Of a stretch of 64,000 nucleotides of DNA, positions 1 through 8,844 are shown piece by piece; the first letter of the stretch is position 1; the number at the start of each line of letters is the position of its first letter. The position numbers and the translations under genes were made by a program. This stretch comes from Acidimicrobiales bacterium (GTDB taxonomy: Bacteria; Actinomycetota; Acidimicrobiia; Acidimicrobiales; MedAcidi-G1). The DNA lies in NCBI GenBank assembly GCA_029245675.1, contig JAQWOV010000019.1, positions 104,812 to 168,811 on the forward strand, given 5' to 3'. A model generated the notes under the pieces. The model saw only the letters and a program-made list of their open reading frames with translations. It did no database searches and had not been told where the DNA came from.

Positions 1-67
1 TAAACGATTAAGTATTTTTCATGCGAAGATGGAGGAAACATAATCCAAATCAACAGGACGTAATAAA

Positions 68-1030
68 ATGTCGCCATACGGTTTAACAATTCCTCTTCCA
101 GGCCCTTTGCATAGCCAACAAGATTTCTACCGTGAATTAGTGGAACTTGGTTATACCGATGTCTGGTCTGCAGAGTCAAATGGTGCTGAAGGCCTGATCC
201 CTTTAGCACTTGCTGCGGCTTGGGCTCCAGAGTTACGTTTAGGAACAGCGATCCTTCCTGCATACACACGTAGCCCTGCATTGATGGCTCAAAGCGCCGC
301 AACAATTGCTGATGCAGCTCCTGGAAGAGTGGCATTTGGTATAGGTTCATCTTCAAACGTCATTGTTGAAAATTGGAATGGGGTGCCATTTGAAGAGCCC
401 TATAAGAGAGTGCGAGATACCGTACGATTTCTCAAAGATGCCCTTTCTGGAGAGAAAGTCACTGAAGATTATGACTCATTTAGTATCAAGGGCTTTCGTC
501 TTGGGATTATCCCAGAACAACCTCCCAAACTGCTGGTAGCCGCATTACGTGAAGGCATGCTTCGGCTAGCTGGCCGAGAAGCAGATGGTGCCATAGTTAA
601 TTGGCTATCGCCAGATGATGTAACTACGGTCGCAGGGATAGTTAATGAACAAGGCCCAGATAGAGAAGTTGTTGCACGGATTTTTGTTTGTCCCAGCGAA
701 GACCGAGAAGCAGTAATTGCTGGTGGGCGTTATACCTTGGCGGCTTATCTCAATGTCCCTGTGTATAAAGCTTTTCATCAATGGCTTGGAAGAGGGGATT
801 TATTAGGTGCACATTGGGAAAGGTGGGACGCAGGTGATCGACAAGGTGCCCTTGGCGAGATTCCAGAATCTGTCGTAGACGATTTGATAGTTCATGGAAG
901 CCCAGATCAGTGTCGGGCTCGAATATCTCAGTACATGAAAAATGGGATCACAACTCCAGCTCTCGCAGTTATGCCTTTTGGAGGAATAGACCCGATAGAG
1001 GCAATTCGCTCTTTGGCCCCTGGTAAATAA
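68..1030 (+). CDS. LLM-class (luciferase-like) F420-type oxidoreductase
   Basis: The 320-residue protein has the luciferase-like monooxygenase TIM-barrel pattern: an N-terminal strand with YGLTIPLPG, then LGYTDVWSAES, the segment LRLGTAILPAYTRSPALMAQSAATI and the glycine-rich GRVAFGIGSSS. These are typical of actinobacterial F420-dependent LLM enzymes (family knowledge); the substrate cannot be read from sequence. The C-terminal part has the usual VHGSPDQCRARI segment that follows the barrel. The start is ATG, with AGGACG about seven bases upstream. It stands alone, followed by a hairpin and a small gene. FMN rather than F420 use cannot be excluded. Confidence 0.85.
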   Translation: MSPYGLTIPLPGPLHSQQDFYRELVELGYTDVWSAESNGAEGLIPLALAAAWAPELRLGTAILPAYTRSPALMAQSAATIADAAPGRVAFGIGSSSNVIVENWNGVPFEEPYKRVRDTVRFLKDALSGEKVTEDYDSFSIKGFRLGIIPEQPPKLLVAALREGMLRLAGREADGAIVNWLSPDDVTTVAGIVNEQGPDREVVARIFVCPSEDREAVIAGGRYTLAAYLNVPVYKAFHQWLGRGDLLGAHWERWDAGDRQGALGEIPESVVDDLIVHGSPDQCRARISQYMKNGITTPALAVMPFGGIDPIEAIRSLAPGK

Positions 1031-1052
1031 TTTTCTAAAAAAACCTAAACCC

Positions 1053-1072
1053 GTAACGCGTAACGCGGTTAC
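1053..1072 (-). terminator. Possible terminator hairpin, minus-strand sense
   Basis: GTAACGCG (1053-1060) and CGCGGTTAC (1064-1072) pair around a TAA loop with one bulged G. Read on the minus strand, the stem is followed after a few bases by a T-rich stretch (complement of 1031-1043). This would suit termination of the VanW/GGR/PAP2 transcript after it runs past the small convergent gene at 1124-1303. On the plus strand there is no T-run. Assignment is tentative. Confidence 0.3.
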
Positions 1073-1123
1073 CTGGTCTATGGTGAGAGTATTGATAGAT
1101 AAAACCCAAGGTAAGGAGTGGAC

Positions 1124-1303
1124 GTGACTGAAACATTGGACTCAATAAAGATAGACGAGTTGAAAGCTGTCATTGACCGAGGCCTAGGTTCTACGAAAGA
1201 GCGACAACTGATGGCCGCTTCTGAAGTAGCAGATCTGTTGTTAGATATACGACTCTTGCTCGCAGCGGATGAAGTAGAGCTAGAAGCTTCTCCGTTGAAC
1301 TAA
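1124..1303 (+). CDS. Small acidic hypothetical protein (59 aa)
   Basis: I do not recognise this protein. It is short, mostly helical in appearance (leucine-rich, with the segment ADLLLDIRLLLAADEVE) and acidic. AAGGAG at 1113-1118 sits five bases before the GTG at 1124. The earlier in-frame GTG at 1118 overlaps that ribosome-binding site, so 1124 is preferred. It ends three bases before the convergent PAP2 gene stop. A real gene is supported by the strong ribosome-binding site; no function is proposed. Confidence 0.6.
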   Translation: MTETLDSIKIDELKAVIDRGLGSTKERQLMAASEVADLLLDIRLLLAADEVELEASPLN

Positions 1304-1306
1304 TTC

Positions 1307-1909
1307 TTATTTAAATCGAATCAATTTTCGTATTACTTTTCCAAGTGTCAATCCGATGCCCGCGCCGACTATCACGTCACTAGCGTGATGAATTTTGACG
1401 TGGATACGAGATACAGCAACTACAACTGCTGCTCCAAACCAAAGAGGTTTCACTTTGGAACGTTCGCTAAGAAGGCTTGCAGCCATAAATGCTGCTGAAG
1501 CGTGTCCAGAGGGAAAACTGCTTGTTAAAGGTTGCCGTAGATTATGAGGTCTTTCTTCGTCCTGAGTAGGGCGTTCTCGACTATAAACGGATTTGATTAT
1601 TCCATTGACTAAAGCTGATTCCACTCCAAGGGCTAAAGCAAGTCGAACAGCATCCTTTTCACCTTTACGTCTTGTTAGGCCCTGAGTGAGTCCTAAAATA
1701 TGCCAGATGAGGCTAAAGTCTCCCAGTTCGCTCGCAGTATAAAACAGTCGATTTAATACAGGGTTCTCGCGCAATGGCTCCCAAGCACGTTCAACAGTTT
1801 CATCAATTTTTTCTCCGAAAGAACCTAGGGGGTGACCGTTAGAGAAGTCATTACTGTCTTCAAAGAGCCCGCCATCTTCTGCAGGAAAAATTTGGTGTAC
1901 TTCCGCCAT
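1307..1909 (-). CDS. PAP2-family membrane phosphatase
   Basis: All three type 2 phosphatidic acid phosphatase motifs are present (numbering from ATG 1909): the KX6RP-type KSVYSRERP near residues 106-114, PSGH at 133-136, and SRIHVKIHHASD at 167-178, with the catalytic histidines and aspartate. Hydrophobic segments lie between and after them, so it should be membrane-bound with an outward-facing active site. Family members remove phosphate from lipid phosphates or polyprenyl (pyro)phosphates. It is the last gene of a minus-strand trio with a geranylgeranyl-reductase-like gene and a VanW gene. An alternative TTG start at 1939 would overlap the upstream stop by 11 bases; neither start has a clear ribosome-binding site. 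Confidence 0.85.
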   Translation of the reverse strand: MAEVHQIFPAEDGGLFEDSNDFSNGHPLGSFGEKIDETVERAWEPLRENPVLNRLFYTASELGDFSLIWHILGLTQGLTRRKGEKDAVRLALALGVESALVNGIIKSVYSRERPTQDEERPHNLRQPLTSSFPSGHASAAFMAASLLSERSKVKPLWFGAAVVVAVSRIHVKIHHASDVIVGAGIGLTLGKVIRKLIRFK

Positions 1910-1928
1910 CCCATAAGGGTACGTGAAA

Positions 1929-3140
1929 TTAGTGTTCAACCCGGTCTGTGTATGCCCCTAGTCGTCGAAACCCCCCCCTTTTCCAGCGTTTTGGGGTAAA
2001 TAAAAGCGCTCTAGGGTAATCCTCAAACATCCATCGAACGAAGTTGTTGCGCGTCCATTTTGTAGAAGTGGCAACACTGAGAGCGCAACGAGTTGCTTTC
2101 GGGTGGCTAAGAATTTTTTGAAGAACGAGGGACATTTGATGATCGGAAAATAATTCCTGAGCAACTGACCTCTCGTATCTTTTAGCGATTTTGGCTACTT
2201 GATTTTCTTCCAAGAGTGCCTCTCCAGCAAGAATTCCTGTCAGTAAAGCTTGTCCGATCCCTTCGCCAGTAAGCGTGTCTGCCGCTGCCGCTGCATCCCC
2301 AGTAAATAAAACAGGGCCATGTGATAGAGGTATAGCGTTCACACGAGCCGGTATCGGCCATGCCGTATGACGACCTTCGGGCTCGAACTCGTCGCCAAGC
2401 ACCTCTCTTATGTTCGGCCTGCTAAGCAGATCTTTCCAGATTTGTCCCGTTTCACTTATTGAGATCTGGCCGCCTCTTAAGACCCCAAAACCTATGTTTG
2501 CTCTTCTTCCGCTAAGAGGAAAACTCCATACATAGCCAGGGAGAAGATCGGGTTCGAACCAAACATGCAACTTGTTCGCTTTAGGGCCAACATTTTTGAA
2601 ATATTGACGGAAAGCATGCCATTCTCCTCGGTAACTATCTATTGAGAGGCCCAAAAGACGTCGGGTAGGGGACCACATGCCGTCAGCAGCTATTACTGAA
2701 TTTGCACTTACCGTTCCTAAACCGTCAATAGCCATAATGGCTTTCTCTGATTCAATAGATATTGATTCCAGTCCATGCCCTTGATATACAGAGGCGCCAT
2801 TAGCCAGTGCAATGTCTAAAAGGGCCTGATCGTAATCAAGGCGAGGAACCACAGCGGCATAGGATCCTGAACCGCTAGGAAGAGCGCAAGGTACAGAACG
2901 GTTATCGTCCCAATGAAGAATCGCTTCTTGGACGTCTTTCCAATTACTTATTTTCGAAGGAATAAGCCCAAGCGATTCACCTAATCTCAGAGCAAGAGTA
3001 GTGAGTCCGTCTCCGCAACACTTATCTCGAGGAAATTTCGCTTTATCAAAAATTGCAACAGATCGTCCGGATTTAGCAAGAGTTATGGCTGCAGCAGAAC
3101 CAGCAGGACCTCCACCAATAATCGCAATATCAACTTGCAT
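1929..3140 (-). CDS. Geranylgeranyl-reductase-like FAD oxidoreductase
   Basis: The 403-residue protein starts with a dinucleotide-binding fold (IIGGGPAGSAAA, residues 7-18) and continues with RDKCCGDGL, typical of geranylgeranyl reductase/FixC-type flavoproteins. It also has a second FAD motif, GDAAAAADTLTGEGIGQAL, around residues 280-300. Family members reduce double bonds of isoprenoid chains or act as flavin hydroxylases. Placed directly before a PAP2 phosphatase, an isoprenoid lipid substrate (menaquinone tail, polyprenyl phosphate or a lipid carrier) is a reasonable inference. The start is ATG at 3140, 28 bases after the VanW stop, without a strong ribosome-binding site. Confidence 0.8.
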   Translation of the reverse strand: MQVDIAIIGGGPAGSAAAITLAKSGRSVAIFDKAKFPRDKCCGDGLTTLALRLGESLGLIPSKISNWKDVQEAILHWDDNRSVPCALPSGSGSYAAVVPRLDYDQALLDIALANGASVYQGHGLESISIESEKAIMAIDGLGTVSANSVIAADGMWSPTRRLLGLSIDSYRGEWHAFRQYFKNVGPKANKLHVWFEPDLLPGYVWSFPLSGRRANIGFGVLRGGQISISETGQIWKDLLSRPNIREVLGDEFEPEGRHTAWPIPARVNAIPLSHGPVLFTGDAAAAADTLTGEGIGQALLTGILAGEALLEENQVAKIAKRYERSVAQELFSDHQMSLVLQKILSHPKATRCALSVATSTKWTRNNFVRWMFEDYPRALLFTPKRWKRGGFRRLGAYTDRVEH

Positions 3141-3168
3141 GAGAGCAAAGGCTAGTGCTCATTTTCCT

Positions 3169-4533
3169 TTAATTTGCTTCTGTTGGTGTTGTAGCTGGAG
3201 GTGTTGTAGTTGGAGGGACGTAGTTCGGGCATCTTGGATCCAACTCAATAGGCTCTTCTGACTCTTCATCCACTAAACAGGCGGAAGGATCAGAAAGAGT
3301 TCCATCGCAGTTAAGCCCTTCAGGGCGGTACTGTGCTTGGAAATAATCAATCGTTGTTTCTCCAGTATCAAGCCATGTCCGGCTACGTTCGGTAGAGACT
3401 GCAGTGCATTCTTCCCCTACCTGCCGAGTCGTTTGACCTGTTTGTTCACCGATTACCCAGGGTTGAGAGTAAAACTGCACTGTAACCGAATCTGGAGTAA
3501 CGGAAGTCCAAATAACTACGGGATACGGAGTAACATTCGTGAATTCTAAATCTGGCCAACCCCAGGAGATAGTTGCCTCACGGCCATAGGGGTATCTTTG
3601 AAAATAAATGGAATGACTTTTGTATTCTTCAAAATCTAAACCTGCGAAGAAAGCAGCGTTGAACAGGGTTGTCGCAAACTGAGAAATACCTCCACCTACA
3701 GCCTGCACAAGCACTCCGTGAACGATTGCTCCATCAGCTACGAAGCCGTTTTCTAATGTGCGTTCGCCCACGTGTTCGTTGAGGGAGAGCACTTGATCCG
3801 GTTCTAAGACAACGCCTCGAGTGAGTTCAGCAATACGGTGAATATTGGTTACTCGCGGTCTTCCAGAAGGATAGTAGGTTGTGAATTCTCCAATTAGATG
3901 AGTAGCGCCAGTGGAATCTATCCATTCTTTATCACGGTCTCGATTGATGGGAGATAGCCCAATTGTTACGTGGCTTTTTCCTTCGCTTAAGGCACCAGTT
4001 ATGAGATTTATATCGTCTTGGCTGCAACAAATGCGGTCAGGTTGGCCCTCTACGACTTCGAGTAGGCCTTCCTCGCTTGCATCAAGCCAGACGTCAGTCC
4101 CTTCAACATAAATGTCTCCATACGCTCGATCTAACGATGATTTGATTACTTCTTCATTAAATCTTGGGGTTATGCCGTCTAAACGCAACCAGGTTCTTGT
4201 TTCATCAGGAAAAAAAACAATTGGTCCAGCTGCACTTAATGTAAGAAAACCTTGTGAAGAAAGATTGTTCAGGTCTATTACTGCTTGTAACCGATCAGCC
4301 TGAGAGAGAGTAGTTGTTGTGGGAACTGAGTCTTCAGCTATATGAAAAGTTTCATGGGTAGTGGAAGGTAGCGGAAGTAAAGAAATATGTGGCTTCTCAT
4401 TAGACCCAGTAGAGATCACAACTAAACTAAAAGCAGCAACAGCCAAGGAGGTAAAAGCAATTAGTAAGCGACGCCACCGGATCTTTGGCGAAGAAGACCA
4501 TCTCTGACCTTGGCGTTTAGACACAAGACCCAC
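3169..4533 (-). CDS. VanW-family cell-envelope protein
   Basis: Residues about 22-42 form an N-terminal membrane anchor after an Arg/Lys-rich start. The middle part resembles the peptidoglycan-binding-like (YoaR) domain that often precedes VanW. The VanW domain spans roughly residues 225-365, with VLEPDQVLSLNEHVGERT, AVGGGISQFATTLFNAAFFAG and FQRYPYGREATISW. The C-terminus is Thr/Pro-rich and probably disordered outside the cell. VanW proteins occur in glycopeptide-resistance clusters and widely in actinobacteria, and their biochemical role is unsettled. The start is GTG at 4533, with an alternative GTG at 4524. It is the first gene of the trio with the FAD oxidoreductase and PAP2 genes. Confidence 0.85.
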   Translation of the reverse strand: MGLVSKRQGQRWSSSPKIRWRRLLIAFTSLAVAAFSLVVISTGSNEKPHISLLPLPSTTHETFHIAEDSVPTTTTLSQADRLQAVIDLNNLSSQGFLTLSAAGPIVFFPDETRTWLRLDGITPRFNEEVIKSSLDRAYGDIYVEGTDVWLDASEEGLLEVVEGQPDRICCSQDDINLITGALSEGKSHVTIGLSPINRDRDKEWIDSTGATHLIGEFTTYYPSGRPRVTNIHRIAELTRGVVLEPDQVLSLNEHVGERTLENGFVADGAIVHGVLVQAVGGGISQFATTLFNAAFFAGLDFEEYKSHSIYFQRYPYGREATISWGWPDLEFTNVTPYPVVIWTSVTPDSVTVQFYSQPWVIGEQTGQTTRQVGEECTAVSTERSRTWLDTGETTIDYFQAQYRPEGLNCDGTLSDPSACLVDEESEEPIELDPRCPNYVPPTTTPPATTPTEAN

Positions 4534-4561
4534 CGTAGCGCTTGAACCGGATCAGAAAGAG

Positions 4562-5221
4562 TCAGAACAGTTTCAAAACGTTAGATTCAATCCCTCTTAA
4601 TTCGTCGTAGTTAACCACAAGGCATTCAATTCCTCGATCTTCAGCCAACACTCTGGCCTGAGGCTTTATCTCTTGAGCTACATATAGGCCTCTTACAGGG
4701 CTCAACTCAGAATCTCTATTAAGAAAGTCAAGATATCTAGTAAGTTGCTCAACTCCATCTATCTCTCCTCGTCGTTTTACTTCAACAGCCACAGTGCGGT
4801 CTTCTGCATCTTTACAAAGAAGATCAACAGGGCCGATCTCTGTAAAAAATTCTCGACGGATGAGACGAAAACCTTCTCCCAGCACAGAAGGCTCTACAGC
4901 AAGCAATTCTTGAATATGGGCTTCAACTCCATCTTTTTGAAGACCAGGGTCGCTACCCATCTCAAAGGAACTGTCACTTATCACTTCCAATAAAGAGATT
5001 GTAAGCAACTCTCCTTTAGGGTTTGAGACTCTCCATTCATTTTCCTCCTCAACGAGACGATTGGGGGCATTCATCCAGTTCAGAGGTTTATAGGCGCCGC
5101 CATCAGCATGAATCGCAACACATCCATCCGCTTTTACCATTATTAAACGAATAGCTTCCGGCAGATGTGCGGAAAGACGACCCTCGTAATCAACGGTGCA
5201 TCGAGCTATTACCAAACGCAT
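4562..5221 (-). CDS. nucS: Endonuclease NucS (EndoMS), non-canonical mismatch repair
   Basis: The 219-residue length matches actinobacterial NucS. The N-terminal DNA-binding half begins [16 protein letters not shown]. The C-terminal RecB-like nuclease domain keeps the catalytic set: Asp133 in GPVDLL, then Glu147 and Lys149 in VAVEVKRRG, followed by a [12 protein letters not shown] helix. NucS cuts both strands at G:T, G:G and T:T mismatches and substitutes for MutS/MutL in most actinobacteria (established knowledge). The ATG shares a base with the cysQ stop (TAATG), so translation is probably coupled to cysQ. The C-terminal Leu-Phe ending resembles the beta-clamp contact described for the family. 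Confidence 0.92.
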   Translation of the reverse strand: MRLVIARCTVDYEGRLSAHLPEAIRLIMVKADGCVAIHADGGAYKPLNWMNAPNRLVEEENEWRVSNPKGELLTISLLEVISDSSFEMGSDPGLQKDGVEAHIQELLAVEPSVLGEGFRLIRREFFTEIGPVDLLCKDAEDRTVAVEVKRRGEIDGVEQLTRYLDFLNRDSELSPVRGLYVAQEIKPQARVLAEDRGIECLVVNYDELRGIESNVLKLF

Positions 5222-5994
5222 TAGGCACCCTTATCGTTACGTAAGACACTCAGAACTGATTCAGACAAAACTGGATGACAAATTAAGAGATCAGGTAACC
5301 ACGGATCCAGATTGTTGTATGACAACAGAGATCCATCAAGTCGTGAAACATGAAGCCCAGCGGACAAAGCAACCGCAGCGGGAGCACAGTTGTCCCACTC
5401 ATACTGACCTCCAGAATGAAGATAAATATCGGCTTCTCCTCGAACTACAGCCATAGCTTTAGCACCGGCAGAACCCATTTCAATCATTTCTCCACCCAAT
5501 GCTTCGCAAACTAGCTCAGACTCACTTGGTGGCCGAGAACGGCTGATAACAATTCTTGGAGATTCTGGAACAAGGTCAAGAGATCTACTTGTCAAATTTT
5601 CTGCAGTGGACAAAGTTAGATCTAAAGACGGAAGAGCTACCGCTCCAACAACTGGTTCTCCATTTATTGCCAAAGCGACGTGAACCGCCCAATCGGTACG
5701 CGGCGGATCACTGTATTCCCTCGTCCCATCAACTGGATCAATAATCCATACGCGTTGAGTGTCTGAACGGTCCGGATGCACCGGATGGGCAGTGCCTTCC
5801 TCAGAAAGAACCGCATCGTCCGGCCGGAATCTAGACAAAGCGTCCATTAAAAAATCATGAGACCGTTGATCTCCTATATCGCCCAGTGTTGAAAAATCGT
5901 TGCCAGGAGGCGACTTGCGTTGATCAAGCAGCAGTTGACCAGCACGAGTAGCTAGATCCACAGCAAATAAATGGTCGTTACGTTCTATCTTCAA
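5221..5994 (-). CDS. cysQ: 3'(2'),5'-bisphosphate nucleotidase CysQ
   Basis: This inositol-monophosphatase-fold enzyme has the Mg-binding motifs [16 protein letters not shown] and the C-terminal [12 protein letters not shown]. CysQ recycles 3'-phosphoadenosine 5'-phosphate made during sulfate assimilation, which fits its position divergent from cysDNC. The open frame extends to an ATG at 6090, but that would reach inside cysD. The family N-terminus (helix with the pattern AxDLAxxAGxLLL) begins at the TTG at 5994, preceded by AGATGG, giving 257 residues; this start is an inference. It is followed by nucS with a one-base overlap. Confidence 0.85.
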   Translation of the reverse strand: MKIERNDHLFAVDLATRAGQLLLDQRKSPPGNDFSTLGDIGDQRSHDFLMDALSRFRPDDAVLSEEGTAHPVHPDRSDTQRVWIIDPVDGTREYSDPPRTDWAVHVALAINGEPVVGAVALPSLDLTLSTAENLTSRSLDLVPESPRIVISRSRPPSESELVCEALGGEMIEMGSAGAKAMAVVRGEADIYLHSGGQYEWDNCAPAAVALSAGLHVSRLDGSLLSYNNLDPWLPDLLICHPVLSESVLSVLRNDKGA

Positions 5995-6060
5995 GAGTGA
6001 CCATCTTAGATGGACAGGGTTAGCATGATGTATAGAAATACAAGACTTTGGAAAGAAATC

Positions 6061-6975
6061 ATGAGTATCACAACATATGAACTCAATCATTTAGATCATT
6101 TAGAAGCCGAAGCAATCCACATCTTTCGAGAGGTTGCTGCAGAATTCGAACATCCATGTTTGATGTTTTCTGGTGGAAAAGACTCCATCGTGATGCTTCA
6201 CCTTGCTGCAAAAGCTTTTTGGCCTGCTCGACTACCATTCCCAGTCATGCACGTTGACACCGGTCATAATTTTCCGGAAGTGTTAGCGTTTCGGGATCAA
6301 CGAGTTCAAGAATTAGAAGCACGACTTGTAATTGCCTCCGTGCAAAAATCAATAGATGAAGGAAGAGTTGTAGAAGAAACAGGGCCTCGAGCAAGTCGAA
6401 ATCGTTTACAAACAACAACTCTGTTAGATGCCATTGAAGAGCATCGCTTTGACGCACTATTTGGAGGCGCTCGTCGCGACGAAGAAAAAGCACGAGCAAA
6501 GGAAAGGGTTTACTCATTTCGTGATGATTTTGGGCAATGGGATCCAAAAAATCAACGACCCGAATTATGGAGTCTGTATAACGGACGAATACGACAAGGT
6601 GAGCATATTCGAGTGTTTCCAATATCGAATTGGACAGAATTAGATATTTGGCAGTACATAGCTAGAGAAAATGTTGAAATACCGCATGTCTATTTTGCGC
6701 ACGAACGCCCGGTGTTTTCTCGCGATGGCATGTGGCTAGCTGATTCAGAATTTGTGACTCGAACTGAAGAAGAAGTAGTAGTCACTCGAAAAGTTCGTTA
6801 TAGAACTGTTGGCGACATGAGTTGCACGGGAGCGGTGGAATCTGAAGCAGAAACTCTCGAACAAATCATTGAAGAAGTATCAGCCACTCGGATCACAGAA
6901 CGTGGAGCTACGCGTGCTGATGACAGAGTTTCAGAAGCAGCGATGGAAGATCGCAAGAAAGAAGGGTACTTCTAA
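6061..6975 (+). CDS. cysD: Sulfate adenylyltransferase subunit 2 CysD
   Basis: The 304-residue length fits CysD (about 300). The PP-loop ATP-pyrophosphatase motif SGGKDSIVMLH lies near residues 37-47; further conserved blocks are HVDTGHNFPE, GGARRDEEKARAKER and the C-terminal AMEDRKKEGYF. With CysN it adenylates sulfate to APS in the cytoplasm. The frame is open from 6010, but ATG 6061 gives the family N-terminus (short leader, then LDHLEAEAIHI) with GGAAAG just upstream. The gene overlaps cysN by one base (TAATG). The 66-base gap to the divergent cysQ start should hold both promoters. Confidence 0.95.
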   Translation: MSITTYELNHLDHLEAEAIHIFREVAAEFEHPCLMFSGGKDSIVMLHLAAKAFWPARLPFPVMHVDTGHNFPEVLAFRDQRVQELEARLVIASVQKSIDEGRVVEETGPRASRNRLQTTTLLDAIEEHRFDALFGGARRDEEKARAKERVYSFRDDFGQWDPKNQRPELWSLYNGRIRQGEHIRVFPISNWTELDIWQYIARENVEIPHVYFAHERPVFSRDGMWLADSEFVTRTEEEVVVTRKVRYRTVGDMSCTGAVESEAETLEQIIEEVSATRITERGATRADDRVSEAAMEDRKKEGYF

Positions 6976-8231
6976 TGGAATTTCTTCGTTTCGCTACTGC
7001 TGGAAGTGTTGATGATGGCAAATCAACACTGATCGGGAGATTACTTTATGACACAAAGTCAATTTTTCAAGATCAGATGGAATCTATTGAAGCGACTTCG
7101 GTTCAAATGGGAAATGATTACACTAATCTTGCGCTGCTGACGGATGGTCTCCGAGCTGAACGCGAGCAAGGAATCACAATCGACGTTGCTTATCGATATT
7201 TTGCTACTCCGAAGAGAAAGTTCATTATTGCTGACACGCCTGGACACACTCAATACACGCGCAACATGGTTACCGGAGCATCAACAGCTGATGTAGCGCT
7301 TGTTCTCGTCGACGCTAGGCATGGAGTGGTAGAACAATCAAGACGACATGCTTTTTTAGCCTCATTACTTCGAATCCCACATTTAGTGGTGTGCGTCAAC
7401 AAAATGGACCTTATTGATTATGACGAAAAAGCATTTACAGCAGTAAAAGAAGAATTTCGTAGTTTCGCAATGAAGTTAGATGTTCCAGATTTAACTTTTA
7501 TCCCGGTCTCAGCATTACATGGAGACAATGTGGTTGAAAGATCTATCAATATGCCTTGGTATGAAGGGTCGTCCTTGCTTCATCACCTAGAAGAAGTGCA
7601 TATAGCTAGTGACCGGAATCATATAGATGCACGGTTCCCAGTCCAGTATGTCATTCGCCCACAAAGTGATGAGCATCATGATTATCGTGGATATGCGGGC
7701 ACCGTAGCCGGAGGAGTTTTTAAACCCGGAGATGAAGTGATGGTGCTTCCTAGTGGATTTACTTCAACAGTTTCTTCAATCGATTCATTCGACGGTCCAG
7801 TATCTGAGGCTTTCGGACCTATGGCTGTCACAATGAGACTTGCTGATGACATCGACGTCTCCCGAGGAGACATGATCTGCCGGCCAAACAACCAGCCCAC
7901 TTCAAGCCAAGATTTACAAGCCATGGTGTGCTGGATGTCAGAAACTTTCTCTCTTGCACCTCGAATGAAACTAGCTTTAAAGCACACGACTAGGTCAAGC
8001 AGAGTGATGGTTGCAGACCTTCAATACAGAATTGATGTAAACACACTCCACCGAGAAGAAAACCCAGAATCTCTTACGCTCAACGAGATAGGTCGAGTTT
8101 CATTGAGAAGCACACAGCCCTTGTTCTTTGATGAATACCGCAGGAACCGAAACACCGGAGCGTTTATTCTTGTTGACGAAACAACTAATGCAACTGTCGC
8201 AGCAGGCATCATTGTTGGCTCCGGAACCTGA
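6975..8231 (+). CDS. cysN: Sulfate adenylyltransferase subunit 1 CysN (GTPase)
   Basis: This is an EF-Tu-like GTPase with the P-loop AGSVDDGKSTLIGRLLYD near residue 8, the CysN switch I segment LTDGLRAEREQGITIDVAYR, DTPGHTQYTRNM and NKMD. These are followed by beta-barrel domains 2 and 3. At 418 residues it is a stand-alone CysN, not the CysNC fusion common in actinobacteria such as Mycobacterium. GTP hydrolysis drives CysD-catalysed APS formation. It is translationally coupled to cysD and followed after one base by a separate cysC. Confidence 0.95.
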   Translation: MEFLRFATAGSVDDGKSTLIGRLLYDTKSIFQDQMESIEATSVQMGNDYTNLALLTDGLRAEREQGITIDVAYRYFATPKRKFIIADTPGHTQYTRNMVTGASTADVALVLVDARHGVVEQSRRHAFLASLLRIPHLVVCVNKMDLIDYDEKAFTAVKEEFRSFAMKLDVPDLTFIPVSALHGDNVVERSINMPWYEGSSLLHHLEEVHIASDRNHIDARFPVQYVIRPQSDEHHDYRGYAGTVAGGVFKPGDEVMVLPSGFTSTVSSIDSFDGPVSEAFGPMAVTMRLADDIDVSRGDMICRPNNQPTSSQDLQAMVCWMSETFSLAPRMKLALKHTTRSSRVMVADLQYRIDVNTLHREENPESLTLNEIGRVSLRSTQPLFFDEYRRNRNTGAFILVDETTNATVAAGIIVGSGT

Positions 8232-8232
8232 T

Positions 8233-8829
8233 ATGGCTGAACATAATCCGGATATTGTCTGGCATCCAGAAGGAGTCAACCAAGAAGAAAGGGTTGGTTC
8301 AACCGGGCTTCAAGGTGCCACAATATGGTTCACCGGTCTTTCTGGGTCAGGTAAATCCACTGTCGCTGCTGCTTGTGAGCGCATCTTAATAGCATCAGGC
8401 CGGCCCGCGTATCTATTAGATGGAGACAACTTACGGTATGGACTCAACAAGGATCTTGGTTTCTCAGCAGAAGATAGACATGAAAATGTACGACGTGTAT
8501 CAGAAGTAGCCCGGTTGCTCTCTGATGCTGGACTTATCTCACTAGTGCCACTTATAAGCCCTTATAACAGAGACCGGGAGATGGCCCGAGAGATGCACGA
8601 AGCATCCGAAATACCATTCTTTGAAGTGTTTCTTGATGCGTCAATTCAAGTGTGTGAAGAACGAGACCCAAAAGGGCTTTATGCAAAAGCACGAGCTGGA
8701 GAATTAAAAGGTTTCACCGGAATAGACGACCCTTATGAAACACCAGAATCACCAGATCTAATAATTCGTCCAGAAGACGGAGCCCCTTTTGCTACGGCAA
8801 CGAAAGTGCTTGAATTGCTCGCTTACTGA
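8233..8829 (+). CDS. cysC: Adenylylsulfate (APS) kinase CysC
   Basis: The 198-residue protein has the P-loop GLSGSGKSTVAAA near residues 37-50, LLDGDNLRYGLNKDLGFS, the EDRHENVRRVSEVA segment, ISPYNRDREMAR and DPKGLYAKARAGELKGFTGIDDPYE, all diagnostic of APS kinase. It phosphorylates APS to PAPS. The open frame begins inside cysN at 8128, but ATG 8233, one base after the cysN stop, gives a normal N-terminus. It completes a cysDNC operon; the PAPS by-product pathway explains cysQ next door. No CysH reductase or sulfotransferase lies in the window, so the fate of PAPS is not visible here. Confidence 0.95.
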   Translation: MAEHNPDIVWHPEGVNQEERVGSTGLQGATIWFTGLSGSGKSTVAAACERILIASGRPAYLLDGDNLRYGLNKDLGFSAEDRHENVRRVSEVARLLSDAGLISLVPLISPYNRDREMAREMHEASEIPFFEVFLDASIQVCEERDPKGLYAKARAGELKGFTGIDDPYETPESPDLIIRPEDGAPFATATKVLELLAY

Positions 8830-8844
8830 GAGTCAAAGACGCAC

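Noticed and set aside
2551..2560. GGTTCGAACC, a T-loop-like tRNA sequence
   Set aside because: It lies inside the FAD oxidoreductase coding sequence and no cloverleaf arms surround it.
6010..6060. Extended N-terminus for CysD
   Set aside because: The extension has no family similarity and would overlap the cysQ upstream region; ATG 6061 has the normal start.
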